A stretch of 64,000 nucleotides of DNA from DASUBV01 sp035532295 (lineage in GTDB: Bacteria > Actinomycetota > Actinomycetes > Streptosporangiales > Streptosporangiaceae), in NCBI GenBank assembly GCA_035532295.1, contig DATKRH010000099.1, forward strand, positions 1-64,000, given 5' to 3'. A model generated the notes under the pieces. It was not told where the DNA came from. It saw nothing but the letters and a program-made list of their open reading frames with translations, and made no database searches. Shown here one piece after another: positions 1 through 7,953 of this stretch. The position numbers and the translations under genes are program-made. The stretch's first letter is position 1, and every line of letters starts with the position of its first letter.

Positions 1-137
1 AACTCGGTGAGCCGGCCGCCGCTGCGCGCCTGCTCGATGAAATAGGCGTAGCCGTACCGGCGGCCCAGGTCCGCCACCGCGGACCGCAGGGCCCGGCGCT
101 CGTCGCTCTCGGTGAAGCCCATCGATTCCAGCGGCAT
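1..137 (-). CDS. Acyl-CoA dehydrogenase, N-terminal part (cut by window edge)
   Basis: The reverse strand reads from an ATG at 137 (alternative ATG at 122) into a sequence typical of the helical N-terminus of acyl-CoA dehydrogenases: FTESDERRALRSAV, then RRYGYAYFIEQARSG, then a Leu-Thr-Glu-Leu stretch at the window edge. Only about 45 residues are visible, so flavin-binding and catalytic residues cannot be checked. The family oxidises acyl-CoA thioesters to enoyl-CoA using FAD. The assignment is by family pattern and the substrate is unknown. Confidence 0.6.
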   Translation of the reverse strand, partial: MPLESMGFTESDERRALRSAVADLGRRYGYAYFIEQARSGGRLTE

Positions 138-185
138 GCCGCCCAGCTTACGTAGCCCGCCACCCTGCCGACATACCCGCATTAC

Positions 186-398
186 CTATCCGAGGCCGCC
201 GACAGACCCCGTGTCGGTGAAGCCGACCGGGCCGACAGCCGTCCGGGCGACCACCTGCGCGCCGATCCCGCTGCCGCCGCTCACGTCGGTGGCCGGTATC
301 CACTCGCCCTGGCGGGACCAGTCCATGGCGACCTGCCACACCCGCTCGGGCGCGGCTCGAACGCGCACCCGGGACCTGACCTCCAGCGATGGCGGCAC
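186..398 (-). pseudogene. SRPBCC (polyketide cyclase/START-like) N-terminal remnant
   Basis: Starting at 398 the reverse strand encodes a typical SRPBCC opening: LEVRSRVRVRAAPERVWQVAMDWSRQGEWIP, followed by a GSGIGAQVVART strand. After about 62 residues, at FTDT, the family pattern is lost and a stop follows at 186. The family is usually 140-160 residues long, so more than half is missing. Between the stop and the acyl-CoA dehydrogenase start there is no continuation I can recognise in another frame. I read it as a truncated gene, although a short expressed stub cannot be excluded. Confidence 0.5.
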
Positions 399-434
399 AG
401 CCCCACCATAGCCCGGTCGGCTCGGCCGGACGCG

Positions 435-476
435 GCGGCCAGCGGCCAGCGGCCAGCGGCTAACGGCTAACGGCGG
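435..476. repeat. 7-bp direct repeats upstream of the Clp-N gene
   Basis: The unit CGGCCAG occurs three times in succession and grades into two copies of CGGCTAA. The repeat lies in the intergenic space between the SRPBCC remnant and the Clp-N-domain gene. No function is apparent. Confidence 0.5.
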
Positions 477-564
477 CTGACGGCAAGAGGGGTCATCTCC
501 GGCCAGCCCGCGACATGATGAGTCATGGCGTGCCGCCGGCCGGCCCGCGAGAGGAGACAGCCCG

Positions 565-1068
565 ATGTTAGAGCGATTTCATCAGGACGCGCGGGGTGCC
601 GTCGAGCGCGCTAGGGACGAGGCCAACCGCGCGGGCCAGCGCGACATCGGCAGTGAGCACCTGCTGCTCGGCCTGCTGGAGGAGCCGGGCGTGGCGGCCG
701 ATGCGCTGGCCGCCGCAGGCGCCGACGCAGCCGACCTGCGCGCGCGCCTCGGCCACGGCGAGGCCAGCCCGCCAGGCACGCCAGATCCGGCCAGCCCGCC
801 AGGCCCGACTGAGGCCGACGCGCTCGCTTGGCGGGGCGGGCGCGGGATCACCGACGGCCTGCGGCTGACCGCGGACGCCAGGCGGGCGCTGGAAGCGGGG
901 CTGCACCGGGCGCTCAGGCTGAACCACCGGAGCGTCTCCTCAGGGCACCTGCTGCTCGGAGCCATTGAGCATCCGACCGATCCGGCGGTCACCGCGCTAA
1001 CGGCTGCGGGCGTGAATGTCGGCTGGCTGCGCGACGACGTGCTACGGCGGATGATGCCCCCGACCTGA
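565..1068 (+). CDS. Clp N-terminal (Clp R) double-repeat protein
   Basis: A 167-residue protein consisting only of Clp-N repeats. The first repeat (about residues 1-60) contains FHQDARGAVERARDEA and the hallmark SEHLLLGLLEE. The second (about 100-165) contains LTADARRALEAGL and SSGHLLLGAIEH. A Pro/Gly/Ala-rich linker at about 68-88 separates them. ClpA/ClpC unfoldases use this domain to dock substrates and adaptors; this protein has no AAA+ module, so it may be an adaptor or decoy, or bind phospho-arginine-type degrons. A GAGAGGAGA ribosome-binding site precedes the ATG. It is monocistronic in view. Confidence 0.8.
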   Translation: MLERFHQDARGAVERARDEANRAGQRDIGSEHLLLGLLEEPGVAADALAAAGADAADLRARLGHGEASPPGTPDPASPPGPTEADALAWRGGRGITDGLRLTADARRALEAGLHRALRLNHRSVSSGHLLLGAIEHPTDPAVTALTAAGVNVGWLRDDVLRRMMPPT

Positions 1069-1094
1069 TGCGCATCTCGGTGAGCAGGAGGATG

Positions 1095-1397
1095 TCACGC
1101 TGCATACACAGACTGCGTCTCAGCCAGGACCGACGGCCGCAGCAGTGGGTGCAGGCCCCGCAGGGACACGAGATCGACTGGACGGCCCAGGAGCTCCGCT
1201 AGCTCATCGACGAGCTGCTCGATCTCCCAGCCCAGGCGACGCCCAGGCCGGAGGGTGTAGAGGATGTCAATGTCGCTCTCTGGCCGGGCCGTGCCGCGAG
1301 CCCGCGACCCGAAGACCTTAAGTTCAGCGATGCCATACCTATCGCAGATGGCAGCCAGTTGCGCCTCGTCGACCTCTACGCCCAGCACCCTTAGCAC
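1095..1397 (-). CDS. MNT-type nucleotidyltransferase domain protein
   Basis: A 100-residue protein with the minimal nucleotidyltransferase signature: GSRARGTARPESDIDILY at about residues 31-48, that is, GS followed by the D-x-D metal-binding pair. The following helices (WEIEQLVDELAELLGRPVDLVSL) are also typical of MntA-like proteins. MNT proteins often work as antitoxins that AMPylate a HEPN toxin, but no HEPN gene lies next to it on either side, so it is an orphan here. The start at 1397 is the most upstream one; local RBS support is weak. Confidence 0.75.
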   Translation of the reverse strand: MLRVLGVEVDEAQLAAICDRYGIAELKVFGSRARGTARPESDIDILYTLRPGRRLGWEIEQLVDELAELLGRPVDLVSLRGLHPLLRPSVLAETQSVYAA

Positions 1398-1523
1398 GAA
1401 CCCAGGTTATCCCTACACCTACGGCCAGCTCGCGTAGCGACGCCGCTGGGAACCCTAAAGGCCGCCCGGAGGTGTACCGCGCCGGCGTCAGCGGGTGCCC
1501 AGCCATGCCGTTACGGGGTCCGG

Positions 1524-2411
1524 TCAGGAGACGATGTCCTTGGAGCGGAAGCGGCGGAACGCCAGCGCGAACAGCACCAGGGCGTAGGACACCGAGATGG
1601 CCGAGCCCTGGATCATGTCGGCCCAGGAGAGCTGCGACTGGAGCGCGTCCAGCCAGGCGAACTGCCAGTGCGTCGGCAGCAGTTCCCGCCAGGAGCCGAG
1701 GGCGGTGACGGCATCGAGGATGTTGCTGACGATGACCAGGCCGACGGCCCCGCCCACCGCGCCCAGAGGCGAGTCGGTGAGCACGGACAGCAGGAAGGCG
1801 AGCGCGGCCACGACCAGCTCGCTGACCAGCACGTAACCAAGGACGATGACCATCCGGCCGAGCGCGGGCCCGGTGGAGAGCTCGACCCCGGTGCCCGGTA
1901 GCCGCAGCACATGCCAGCCGAACGCCACCGTGCCGGCCAGCAGCGACATCAGCGTCAGGTAGGTGATGGCGATGGCCGAGTACGCGAGCGCCACGATCAG
2001 CTTCTGGCGCAGCAGCCGCGCCCGCGGCACCGGCGCGGCGAGCAGGTACCGCAGCGACGACCAGCTCGCCTCGGTGGCGACCGTGTCGCCGCAGAACAGG
2101 GCTACCGCCACGACCAGCAGGAAGCCGGCGGACACGAAGAACGTGAACGCGGCGAAGTTCAGGCCGCCCTGGGTCGCCTCGGCCACCAGGCCGGGAGCGC
2201 CGGACGAGGACGGGCCGCTGACCTCGAAGGCACCCACCAGTATCCAGGGCAGCAGGGTCAGGATGACAAACGAGACCAGGGTGCGCCGCCGCCGGAGCTG
2301 GCGGGCCGCCTCGACGGCCAGCGGCAGGGTCCGCCGCGCGCGGTAGCCGGGTGCGCCGGCCAGATCCGGCGCCCCGGCAGGCCCGCGGCCGGGCTGCGCT
2401 CGGGCGGTCAC
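1524..2411 (-). CDS. ABC-2-type transporter permease
   Basis: A 295-residue membrane protein with about six hydrophobic segments (around residues 43-62, 85-108, 130-160, 185-205, 210-230 and 265-285), in the ABC-2 permease style. Its ATG overlaps the stop of the upstream hydrolase-ATPase gene by 4 bp (ATGA, 2408-2411), so the two are translationally coupled and very likely form one exporter. An N-terminal cytoplasmic stretch of about 40 residues is rich in Arg, Pro and Gly. The substrate is unknown. Confidence 0.85.
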   Translation of the reverse strand: MTARAQPGRGPAGAPDLAGAPGYRARRTLPLAVEAARQLRRRRTLVSFVILTLLPWILVGAFEVSGPSSSGAPGLVAEATQGGLNFAAFTFFVSAGFLLVVAVALFCGDTVATEASWSSLRYLLAAPVPRARLLRQKLIVALAYSAIAITYLTLMSLLAGTVAFGWHVLRLPGTGVELSTGPALGRMVIVLGYVLVSELVVAALAFLLSVLTDSPLGAVGGAVGLVIVSNILDAVTALGSWRELLPTHWQFAWLDALQSQLSWADMIQGSAISVSYALVLFALAFRRFRSKDIVS

Positions 2412-5284
2412 CGGGTGCGCTCCAGCTCGGACGGCGCCAGGTCCGCCGTGCCGCTGGCGGCGTCGCTGTCGCCCTGGCCGGCGATCAGGGCGAGGAACGC
2501 GTCCTCCAGCCGGCGATGCGGCATGACCCGGTCGACCGCGACGCCGGCCCCGACGAGCGCCGCGACCGCCGCCGAGGCCGGCGCGTCACCCAGCTGGAGC
2601 AAGACGCCCTCCTGGTGCGCCTGCACGCCCGCGATGCCGGCCAGCCCGGTCAGCACGGCCCGCGCCCGGTCAGGGTCCGGCGTGCCGATCACGACCGCGC
2701 CGCCGTCCCCGGCGATCTCGCCGACCGGTCCGGCGGCAATCCGCCGGCCAAGGTGCATAACGACGACATCGGTGCAGGTCAGCTCGACCTCGGCCAGCAT
2801 ATGGCTGGACAGGATCACGGTTCGTCCCGCGGCGGCGTACTGGGTGAGCACGTCGCGCATCTGGCGGATCTGCGGCGGGTCGAGCCCGTTCATCGGCTCA
2901 TCGAGCACGAGCAGGTCCGGCAGGCCGAGCATGGCCTGGGCGATCGCCAGCCGCTGGCTCATCCCCCGCGAGTAGGTGCGCACGGGCCGGTCGATGGCCG
3001 GCCCTAGCCCGGCGATCGTCAGGACATCCGGCAGGTGCGACCCGTCGGCCGGGCGGCCGGTGGACCGCCAGTACATCTCCAGGTTGGCCCGCCCGGACAG
3101 GTGCGGCAGGAAGCCGGGGCCTTCCACGAACGCACCGAGCCGGGACAGGGCGGGCGACCCGGCATGCACCTGCTGGCCGAAGATCGTGATGGCGCCGGCG
3201 TCCGGGTGGATGAGCCCCATCAGGGCGCGCAGCGTCGTCGTCTTGCCGGCCCCGTTCGGGCCGAGCAGGCCCAGTATCTGCTGCCGCTCCACCCGCAGCG
3301 ACAGCCCGTCAACGGCTAGCTGGCCGTCCTTGAAGCGCTTGGTCAGGCCCGAGATGTCCAGCGGGACGTCGGCCAGTTCGGGCTGTAGCTCATCGCGGCG
3401 ACGACGGCGGCGGCGGCCGGTCGCCAGGAGCAGCGCCGCCGCCAGCGCGGCCAGCAGCGGCGCGCCCCAGGTCCACCACGGCAGGCCGCCGCTGGAGACC
3501 GCCAGGGCCGGATCGGTCGGCAGCCTCACGCCCGCCCCGGCCAGGCTGATCCGGTAGGTCGCCGGGTCGGGCGAGGTGGCGTAGCCGAAGTCGGTGGTGG
3601 TCAGGACCAGGCGGAGCCGGTGGCCGGCGGCGAACTGGTAGTCCAGGGCCGGCAGCGCGATGGTCACGTCCTGACCGTTAGCGGCCTGACCACGGGCGGC
3701 CTGACCACGGGCGGCCTGACCACGGGCGGGCCCCGTGACGCGCAGCGGCGCGGCGAGCTGGAACGGCAGCGTGGCGTTGCCGGCCTGATCCACGTCATAG
3801 AGCTCGGCGAACAGCGTGGCCCGCGGCGGCCCGCTGACGGCGATGCGGATCACCGGCGCCCCGGTGACCTGCAGCGGATGGGCTAGCGGCGCCGAGGTGA
3901 AGACGGCAGTCTGGCCTGGCATGTCGAAGGTGAAGCCGCCACCCGCACCCAGGCCCGGGAAAGACGAGAACGACGGCGGCGCGCCGCCGGGCGGGTTGAC
4001 CACGGTCTGCGACGGCCCGGCGAGGCGGACGACCGTGTGCCCGGTGCCCCCCAGGCCGGGGTACCGCGCCGCCGTGGCGACGCCGAGCTGTGTCTGCTCG
4101 GTGCTCGCGTTAAAGCCGAGATCCCGGCTGACCGCGAATCCGGGCTGGCCGGTCGCGCCCCGCGTGCCGGAGTGCCCCGGCCGCCAGGGAGCGTGCGGAG
4201 GCTTGAGCCATCGGGTGAACCAGTCGGCGGTGAGCGCGTCGATGCGGCTCGTTTCCTGGTTGCCGCCGTCGTGGCCGCCGGCGAACCAGACCATGTCGGC
4301 CGGGGCGCCGTTGCGGCGGATCGCCTGGTAGTTGGCGTTGGCCTGGTCCAGCCCGAAGAGCGAGTCGTGCTCGCCCTGGATGAGCAGGGTGGGCACGTCA
4401 ATTCGGTTCTGGACGCTGGCCGGGCTGGACCGCAGCAGGGTGGTAACCGCCTGAGGCGTCGCCCGGCCGAGCGTCGCGGCGCGCTGGTAGATGGCGCAGA
4501 TCTGCGGCAGGAAGCGGCCGCACGCCCCGGCCGCGCTGCTGGCGGCAGCGATGCCGCCCGCGCCGCCGCTGCCGCCGGTCGCGCCCGCGGTCTGGCTGGT
4601 CGCCAGGGAGCCGCCCAGGCCGGCGGAACCCTGCGCGAACAGCAAGCCAGCCCACTGCCGCTTGAAGACTCCGGTGGCCGGACCGCCGCCGGCCGCGTTC
4701 GGGAACAGCGCCGTCGCGAGGTTGTTCCAGGTGATCTGCGGGACGATAGCGTCGATCCGGTGGTCGTAGGCGGCGGCCAGCAGCGCGATCGCGCCGCCGT
4801 AGGAGGCGCCGGCGATGCCGACCCGCGGGTCGCCGGGGTGATCGAGCAGCACCCGCGGCTGGCGGGCCAGCCAGCTCACCAGCTGCTCGACATCCTTGAC
4901 CTCGTAGTCGGGCGAGTCGAGCGCGATCTGGCCCGTGGACCGGCCGAAGCCCCGCGCGGACCAGGTGAGGACGGCGAAGCCGGCCCTGGTGAGCTGCTCG
5001 GCCTGCGCGCGCACCGAGTTCTTCGTCCCGCCGAACCCATGCGCCAGCAGGATGGCCGGCACCCGGCCGGTGCCCGCCGGGGTGAAGAACGTCGCGTCAA
5101 GCCGGACGTGCTGGTTGTCGCTGGGTCCGTCCAGCACGCTGATCATCAGGTTCCGCGCGGTGATCGGCGCGGGCGCGCTGGTCAGCGACACCGTGACGAT
5201 AACGGCGGCGATGACCATCCCAGCTGCCGCGGCCAGGGCGACGATCCGCCAGCCTCGCGGCCGCCGCCACCCCCGTAGATCCAT
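2408..5284 (-). CDS. Fusion: membrane-anchored alpha/beta hydrolase (X-Pro peptidase/CocE type) + ABC ATPase
   Basis: A 958-residue composite protein. An N-terminal hydrophobic anchor (about 13-35) is followed by an alpha/beta hydrolase with LLAHGFGG (about 79-86), the nucleophile elbow GASYGG (about Ser161), an acid site GEHD near 305 and GGHDGG near 338. Next comes a jelly-roll-like domain of the X-Pro dipeptidyl peptidase C-terminal type (about 470-595), a second hydrophobic helix (about 605-622) ending in a run of arginines, and an ABC ATPase with GPNGAGKTTT (about 680), the signature SRGMSQR and Walker B LLVLDEP. The predicted topology puts the hydrolase outside and the ATPase inside. 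It is coupled to the permease downstream. An in-frame 15-bp repeat encodes RGQAA units. Confidence 0.85.
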   Translation of the reverse strand: MDLRGWRRPRGWRIVALAAAAGMVIAAVIVTVSLTSAPAPITARNLMISVLDGPSDNQHVRLDATFFTPAGTGRVPAILLAHGFGGTKNSVRAQAEQLTRAGFAVLTWSARGFGRSTGQIALDSPDYEVKDVEQLVSWLARQPRVLLDHPGDPRVGIAGASYGGAIALLAAAYDHRIDAIVPQITWNNLATALFPNAAGGGPATGVFKRQWAGLLFAQGSAGLGGSLATSQTAGATGGSGGAGGIAAASSAAGACGRFLPQICAIYQRAATLGRATPQAVTTLLRSSPASVQNRIDVPTLLIQGEHDSLFGLDQANANYQAIRRNGAPADMVWFAGGHDGGNQETSRIDALTADWFTRWLKPPHAPWRPGHSGTRGATGQPGFAVSRDLGFNASTEQTQLGVATAARYPGLGGTGHTVVRLAGPSQTVVNPPGGAPPSFSSFPGLGAGGGFTFDMPGQTAVFTSAPLAHPLQVTGAPVIRIAVSGPPRATLFAELYDVDQAGNATLPFQLAAPLRVTGPARGQAARGQAARGQAANGQDVTIALPALDYQFAAGHRLRLVLTTTDFGYATSPDPATYRISLAGAGVRLPTDPALAVSSGGLPWWTWGAPLLAALAAALLLATGRRRRRRRDELQPELADVPLDISGLTKRFKDGQLAVDGLSLRVERQQILGLLGPNGAGKTTTLRALMGLIHPDAGAITIFGQQVHAGSPALSRLGAFVEGPGFLPHLSGRANLEMYWRSTGRPADGSHLPDVLTIAGLGPAIDRPVRTYSRGMSQRLAIAQAMLGLPDLLVLDEPMNGLDPPQIRQMRDVLTQYAAAGRTVILSSHMLAEVELTCTDVVVMHLGRRIAAGPVGEIAGDGGAVVIGTPDPDRARAVLTGLAGIAGVQAHQEGVLLQLGDAPASAAVAALVGAGVAVDRVMPHRRLEDAFLALIAGQGDSDAASGTADLAPSELERTR
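3681..3725. repeat. 15-bp tandem repeat x3 inside the hydrolase-ATPase gene
   Basis: Three exact copies of GCGGCCTGACCACGG in a row. On the coding (reverse) strand they give repeated RGQAA pentapeptides in the loop between strands of the X-Pro C-terminal-type domain. The frame is kept because the unit is a multiple of three. Confidence 0.9.
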
Positions 5285-5347
5285 GACCGGAACTTAGCAA
5301 CGATGCGCCTATGCTCTCGCCGCGGCCGCTGCCACTACCTTGGCAGC

Positions 5348-6478
5348 ATGGCGACCTTCATCACTCGGCTGAACGGCAGCAGCGGCGGACTTCGGCTGGC
5401 GGTCAAGGACCTCATCGACGTCCAGGGGGTGCCGACGACCGCCGGCAGCCGGCCCGTCGCCGATCGGGCCGGGCCCGCGACCGCGGATGCGGCTTGCCTA
5501 GCGGGGGCCCGGGCGGCGGGCGCCGTCATCGTCGGCAAGACCAACCTCAACGAGCTGGCCTACGGCGCCTCTGGGCTGAACGAGCACTTCGGCACGCCGG
5601 TGAACCCGCTAGATGCCACGCTGCTGCCGGGCGGGTCCTCCAGCGGGTCAGCGGTGGCGGTGGCGGACGGCGACGCCGATGTGGCCTACGGCTCGGACAC
5701 CGGGGGGTCGATCCGGGTGCCGGCGGCCTACTGCGGCATCGCGGGCCTGAAGACCACGCACGGCCGCGTCAGCCTAGCCGGGGTATGGCCGCTGGCGCCG
5801 AGCCTGGACACGGTCGGCCCGATGGCGGCCGACGTGGCCGGCCTGGTAAGGGGCATGACCCTGCTCGAGCCGGGGTTCGCGGTGGCGGCCCGGCCGGCGG
5901 TCAGCATCGGGCGGCTGCGCCCGGCCGGGGTGGACGCCGACCCGGTCATCGACGCGGCGGTCGACGCGGCGCTGGCGCGCAGCGAGATCGGCGTCACCGA
6001 ACTGGACCTGGATGGCTGGACAGACGCGCTGAGTGCCACCTACGCCATCATGGATGTGGAGGTCATCGCCTGCGACGGCTGGCTGCTGGCCGATCCGGCG
6101 AGCCGGGCCCTGCTCGGCACGCCGGTGCGCGAGCGGCTGGCCGACGCAGCCGAGGTCACCGCGGCGCAGGCCGGCTACGCGCGAGAGTTCCAGGCCGCCT
6201 GGCGGGCCACCTTCGACCGGCTCTTCCGCGCCGTCGAGCTGCTGGCCATGCCCAGCGTGGCGATATTCCCGGCGCAGGTCGCGGCTGGGGACCAGGGCGG
6301 CCACACCCGCTGCACGGCGCCGGTCAACCTGGCCGGGCTCCCGGCGCTGGCCCTGCCGGTGCCCGCCGGGCATCGGCTCCCGGCCAGCCTGCAACTGATC
6401 GGGCCGCCCGGCAGCGAGGAACTGCTCCTGGCCACCGGTGCCGTTATCGAGGCCGCGGCGGGCTACCAGCGACCGTGA
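5348..6478 (+). CDS. Amidase signature family protein
   Basis: A 376-residue protein from the ATG at 5348; an in-frame ATG at 5303 would add 15 residues without family character. The amidase Ser-cisSer-Lys triad is visible: Lys in LAVKDLIDV, the cis-Ser in LPGGSSSGSAVAVA and the nucleophile Ser in YGSDTGGSIRVPAAYCG. The C-terminal third (CTAPVNLAGLPALALPVP) is typical of the fold. The family hydrolyses amide bonds of diverse small molecules, including the allophanate hydrolase AtzF group; the substrate cannot be read from sequence. It is divergent from the hydrolase-ABC gene with about 60 bp between them. Confidence 0.85.
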   Translation: MATFITRLNGSSGGLRLAVKDLIDVQGVPTTAGSRPVADRAGPATADAACLAGARAAGAVIVGKTNLNELAYGASGLNEHFGTPVNPLDATLLPGGSSSGSAVAVADGDADVAYGSDTGGSIRVPAAYCGIAGLKTTHGRVSLAGVWPLAPSLDTVGPMAADVAGLVRGMTLLEPGFAVAARPAVSIGRLRPAGVDADPVIDAAVDAALARSEIGVTELDLDGWTDALSATYAIMDVEVIACDGWLLADPASRALLGTPVRERLADAAEVTAAQAGYAREFQAAWRATFDRLFRAVELLAMPSVAIFPAQVAAGDQGGHTRCTAPVNLAGLPALALPVPAGHRLPASLQLIGPPGSEELLLATGAVIEAAAGYQRP

Positions 6479-6492
6479 ACGATCCGACCGAC

Positions 6493-6512
6493 GGCGCCTG
6501 CGGCCAGGCACC
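6493..6512. terminator. Possible bidirectional terminator hairpin
   Basis: GGCGCCTG, loop CGGC, CAGGCACC form an 8-bp stem with one G-T pair. It sits in the 70-bp gap between the convergent amidase and conservon genes. No clear U-tract is visible, as is usual in high-GC actinobacteria. Confidence 0.4.
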
Positions 6513-6548
6513 GGCCGGCGGTCCTGCTGCCTGTTCTCCCGGCTCCCG

Positions 6549-7172
6549 TCAGCGCGTCGGCAGGGCTGTCCGCTGACTCTCCTCGTCGGTCGTGGCCTGG
6601 TCGAGCACGTGCTTGACCAGGATCATCAGCACCCGCTTCACGGAGTCCCGCTGCCGCGCGTCGCACAAGACGATGGGCACACCGGGATCGAGCGCCAGGG
6701 CGATCCGGATGTCGTCCGGCTGGCACTGCGGGGCCCCGTCGAAACAGTTGACGGCGACGACGAACGGGGTCTCGCGCCGCTCGAAGTAATCGATGGAGGC
6801 GAAGCAGTCGGCCAGCCGCCGCGTGTCGGCCAGGATCACGGCACCGAGCGCGCCGTAGGACAGCTCGTCCCACATGAACCAGAAGCGCTCCTGGCCCGGC
6901 GTGCCGAACAGGTACAGGACCAGGTCGCTCCGGAAGCTGATCCGGCCGAAGTCCATGGCGACCGTGGTCGTCGTCTTGCGCTCCACGCCGGCCGTGTCGT
7001 CGACGCCGATACCGCGGTCACTGAGCTCCTCCTCGGTGCGCAGCGGCCGGATCTCGCTGATCGTCGCGACCAGCGTCGTCTTGCCCACGCCGAATCCCCC
7101 GGCGATGAGGATCTTGGTGGTGACCGGCATGCCGCCGTGATCGGCGGCCTGGTCAGAGTGCCTGTAGTCCAT
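6549..7172 (-). CDS. cvnD: Conservon GTPase (CvnD)
   Basis: A 207-residue small Ras-like GTPase: P-loop AGGFGVGKTTL (about 24-34), switch region with TTTTVAMDFGRI, G3 LFGTPGQERF (DxxG altered to TPG, as in this family) and G4 VNCFDG. It is the last gene of the four-gene conservon, overlapping cvnC by 20 bp. In Streptomyces, CvnA-D form a membrane complex resembling eukaryotic receptor-G-protein signalling that affects development and antibiotic production. The chosen ATG at 7172 has GAGG upstream; an internal ATG at 7130 is an alternative. Confidence 0.92.
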   Translation of the reverse strand: MDYRHSDQAADHGGMPVTTKILIAGGFGVGKTTLVATISEIRPLRTEEELSDRGIGVDDTAGVERKTTTTVAMDFGRISFRSDLVLYLFGTPGQERFWFMWDELSYGALGAVILADTRRLADCFASIDYFERRETPFVVAVNCFDGAPQCQPDDIRIALALDPGVPIVLCDARQRDSVKRVLMILVKHVLDQATTDEESQRTALPTR

Positions 7173-7527
7173 CGAGTACGTCCCTCAGTAGACGCGCGTC
7201 GGTTACTGGCCCGCGCCGCGCGGGGAGGATCTGGAGCATCCCGTGATCGGTCAGGTCGCCCAGCAGCACGCGAACCACCCCCACCGGGAGATCGATGTCA
7301 GAGGCGAGATCGACAACGGTCACGGGGTGCCGGGCCACGCTCAGGATCTGCCGGTGCTCAGGACTGAGCCGGAAGCCCTCGGGCGGCCGCCAGTCCATGG
7401 CCACCACGACGTCGATCAGGCCGACGGAGGTCCCGTCGCTGGGCAGCGTCCGGCCCTTGGTCATGGCGTAGGGCCGGACAATCGGTCCCGCGGCCCGGTC
7501 GAGCCAGCTATCCCTCGGGGCGACCAT
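7153..7527 (-). CDS. cvnC: Conservon DUF742 protein (CvnC)
   Basis: A 124-residue DUF742 protein with the usual winged-helix-like core: RPYAMTKGRT near the start, then HRQILSVARHPVTVVDLASDIDLPVGVVRVLLGDL. In conservons it sits between the roadblock protein and the GTPase. It begins 6 bp after the cvnB stop and its end overlaps cvnD. Its biochemical role is not firmly known; association with the GTPase is inferred from conserved synteny. Confidence 0.92.
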   Translation of the reverse strand: MVAPRDSWLDRAAGPIVRPYAMTKGRTLPSDGTSVGLIDVVVAMDWRPPEGFRLSPEHRQILSVARHPVTVVDLASDIDLPVGVVRVLLGDLTDHGMLQILPARRGPVTDARLLRDVLDGLQAL

Positions 7528-7533
7528 GGCCAG

Positions 7534-7953
7534 TCACCCCGCGGCTGGTTCGCGGTCGGCGAACCTGGGCGGCGCGGCCAGATACTTGCCCATGCGCCGG
7601 ATCAGCATGGCCATCTCATAAGCGACGAGGGCGGCGTTGGCGTCTCCGGAACTGAGCACCGCCAGGCAGGTGCCTTCTCCGGCCGCCGTGATGAACAAGA
7701 ACGCGGACTCCATCTCGATGATGGTCTGCCGCACCGCCCCGCCGGCGAAATGCCGTCCAGCGCCCCGGGCCAGGCTCTGGACGCCGGCGGCCAGGGCGGA
7801 GAGATGCTCGCCGTCCTCGCGGCTCAGGTCCTTCGACGCCGCCACGACCAGGCCGTCCCTCGACAGGACGAGCGCCTGGCGGATGGGATCCACGCGCGTC
7901 ACGAGATTGTCCAGTAGCCAGCCCAGCTGGCTCACGATGTTCGCCTCTGCCAT
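7534..7953 (-). CDS. cvnB: Conservon roadblock/LC7 protein (CvnB)
   Basis: A 139-residue roadblock/LC7-fold protein: LGWLLDNLVTRVDPIRQALVLSRDGLVV, then LSALAAGVQSLARGAG and MESAFLFITAAGEGTCLAVL. The fold is found in regulators of Ras-like GTPases, matching cvnD in the same operon. The ATG shares one base with the cvnA stop (TAATG), so it is tightly coupled to the sensor kinase. Confidence 0.93.
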   Translation of the reverse strand: MAEANIVSQLGWLLDNLVTRVDPIRQALVLSRDGLVVAASKDLSREDGEHLSALAAGVQSLARGAGRHFAGGAVRQTIIEMESAFLFITAAGEGTCLAVLSSGDANAALVAYEMAMLIRRMGKYLAAPPRFADREPAAG

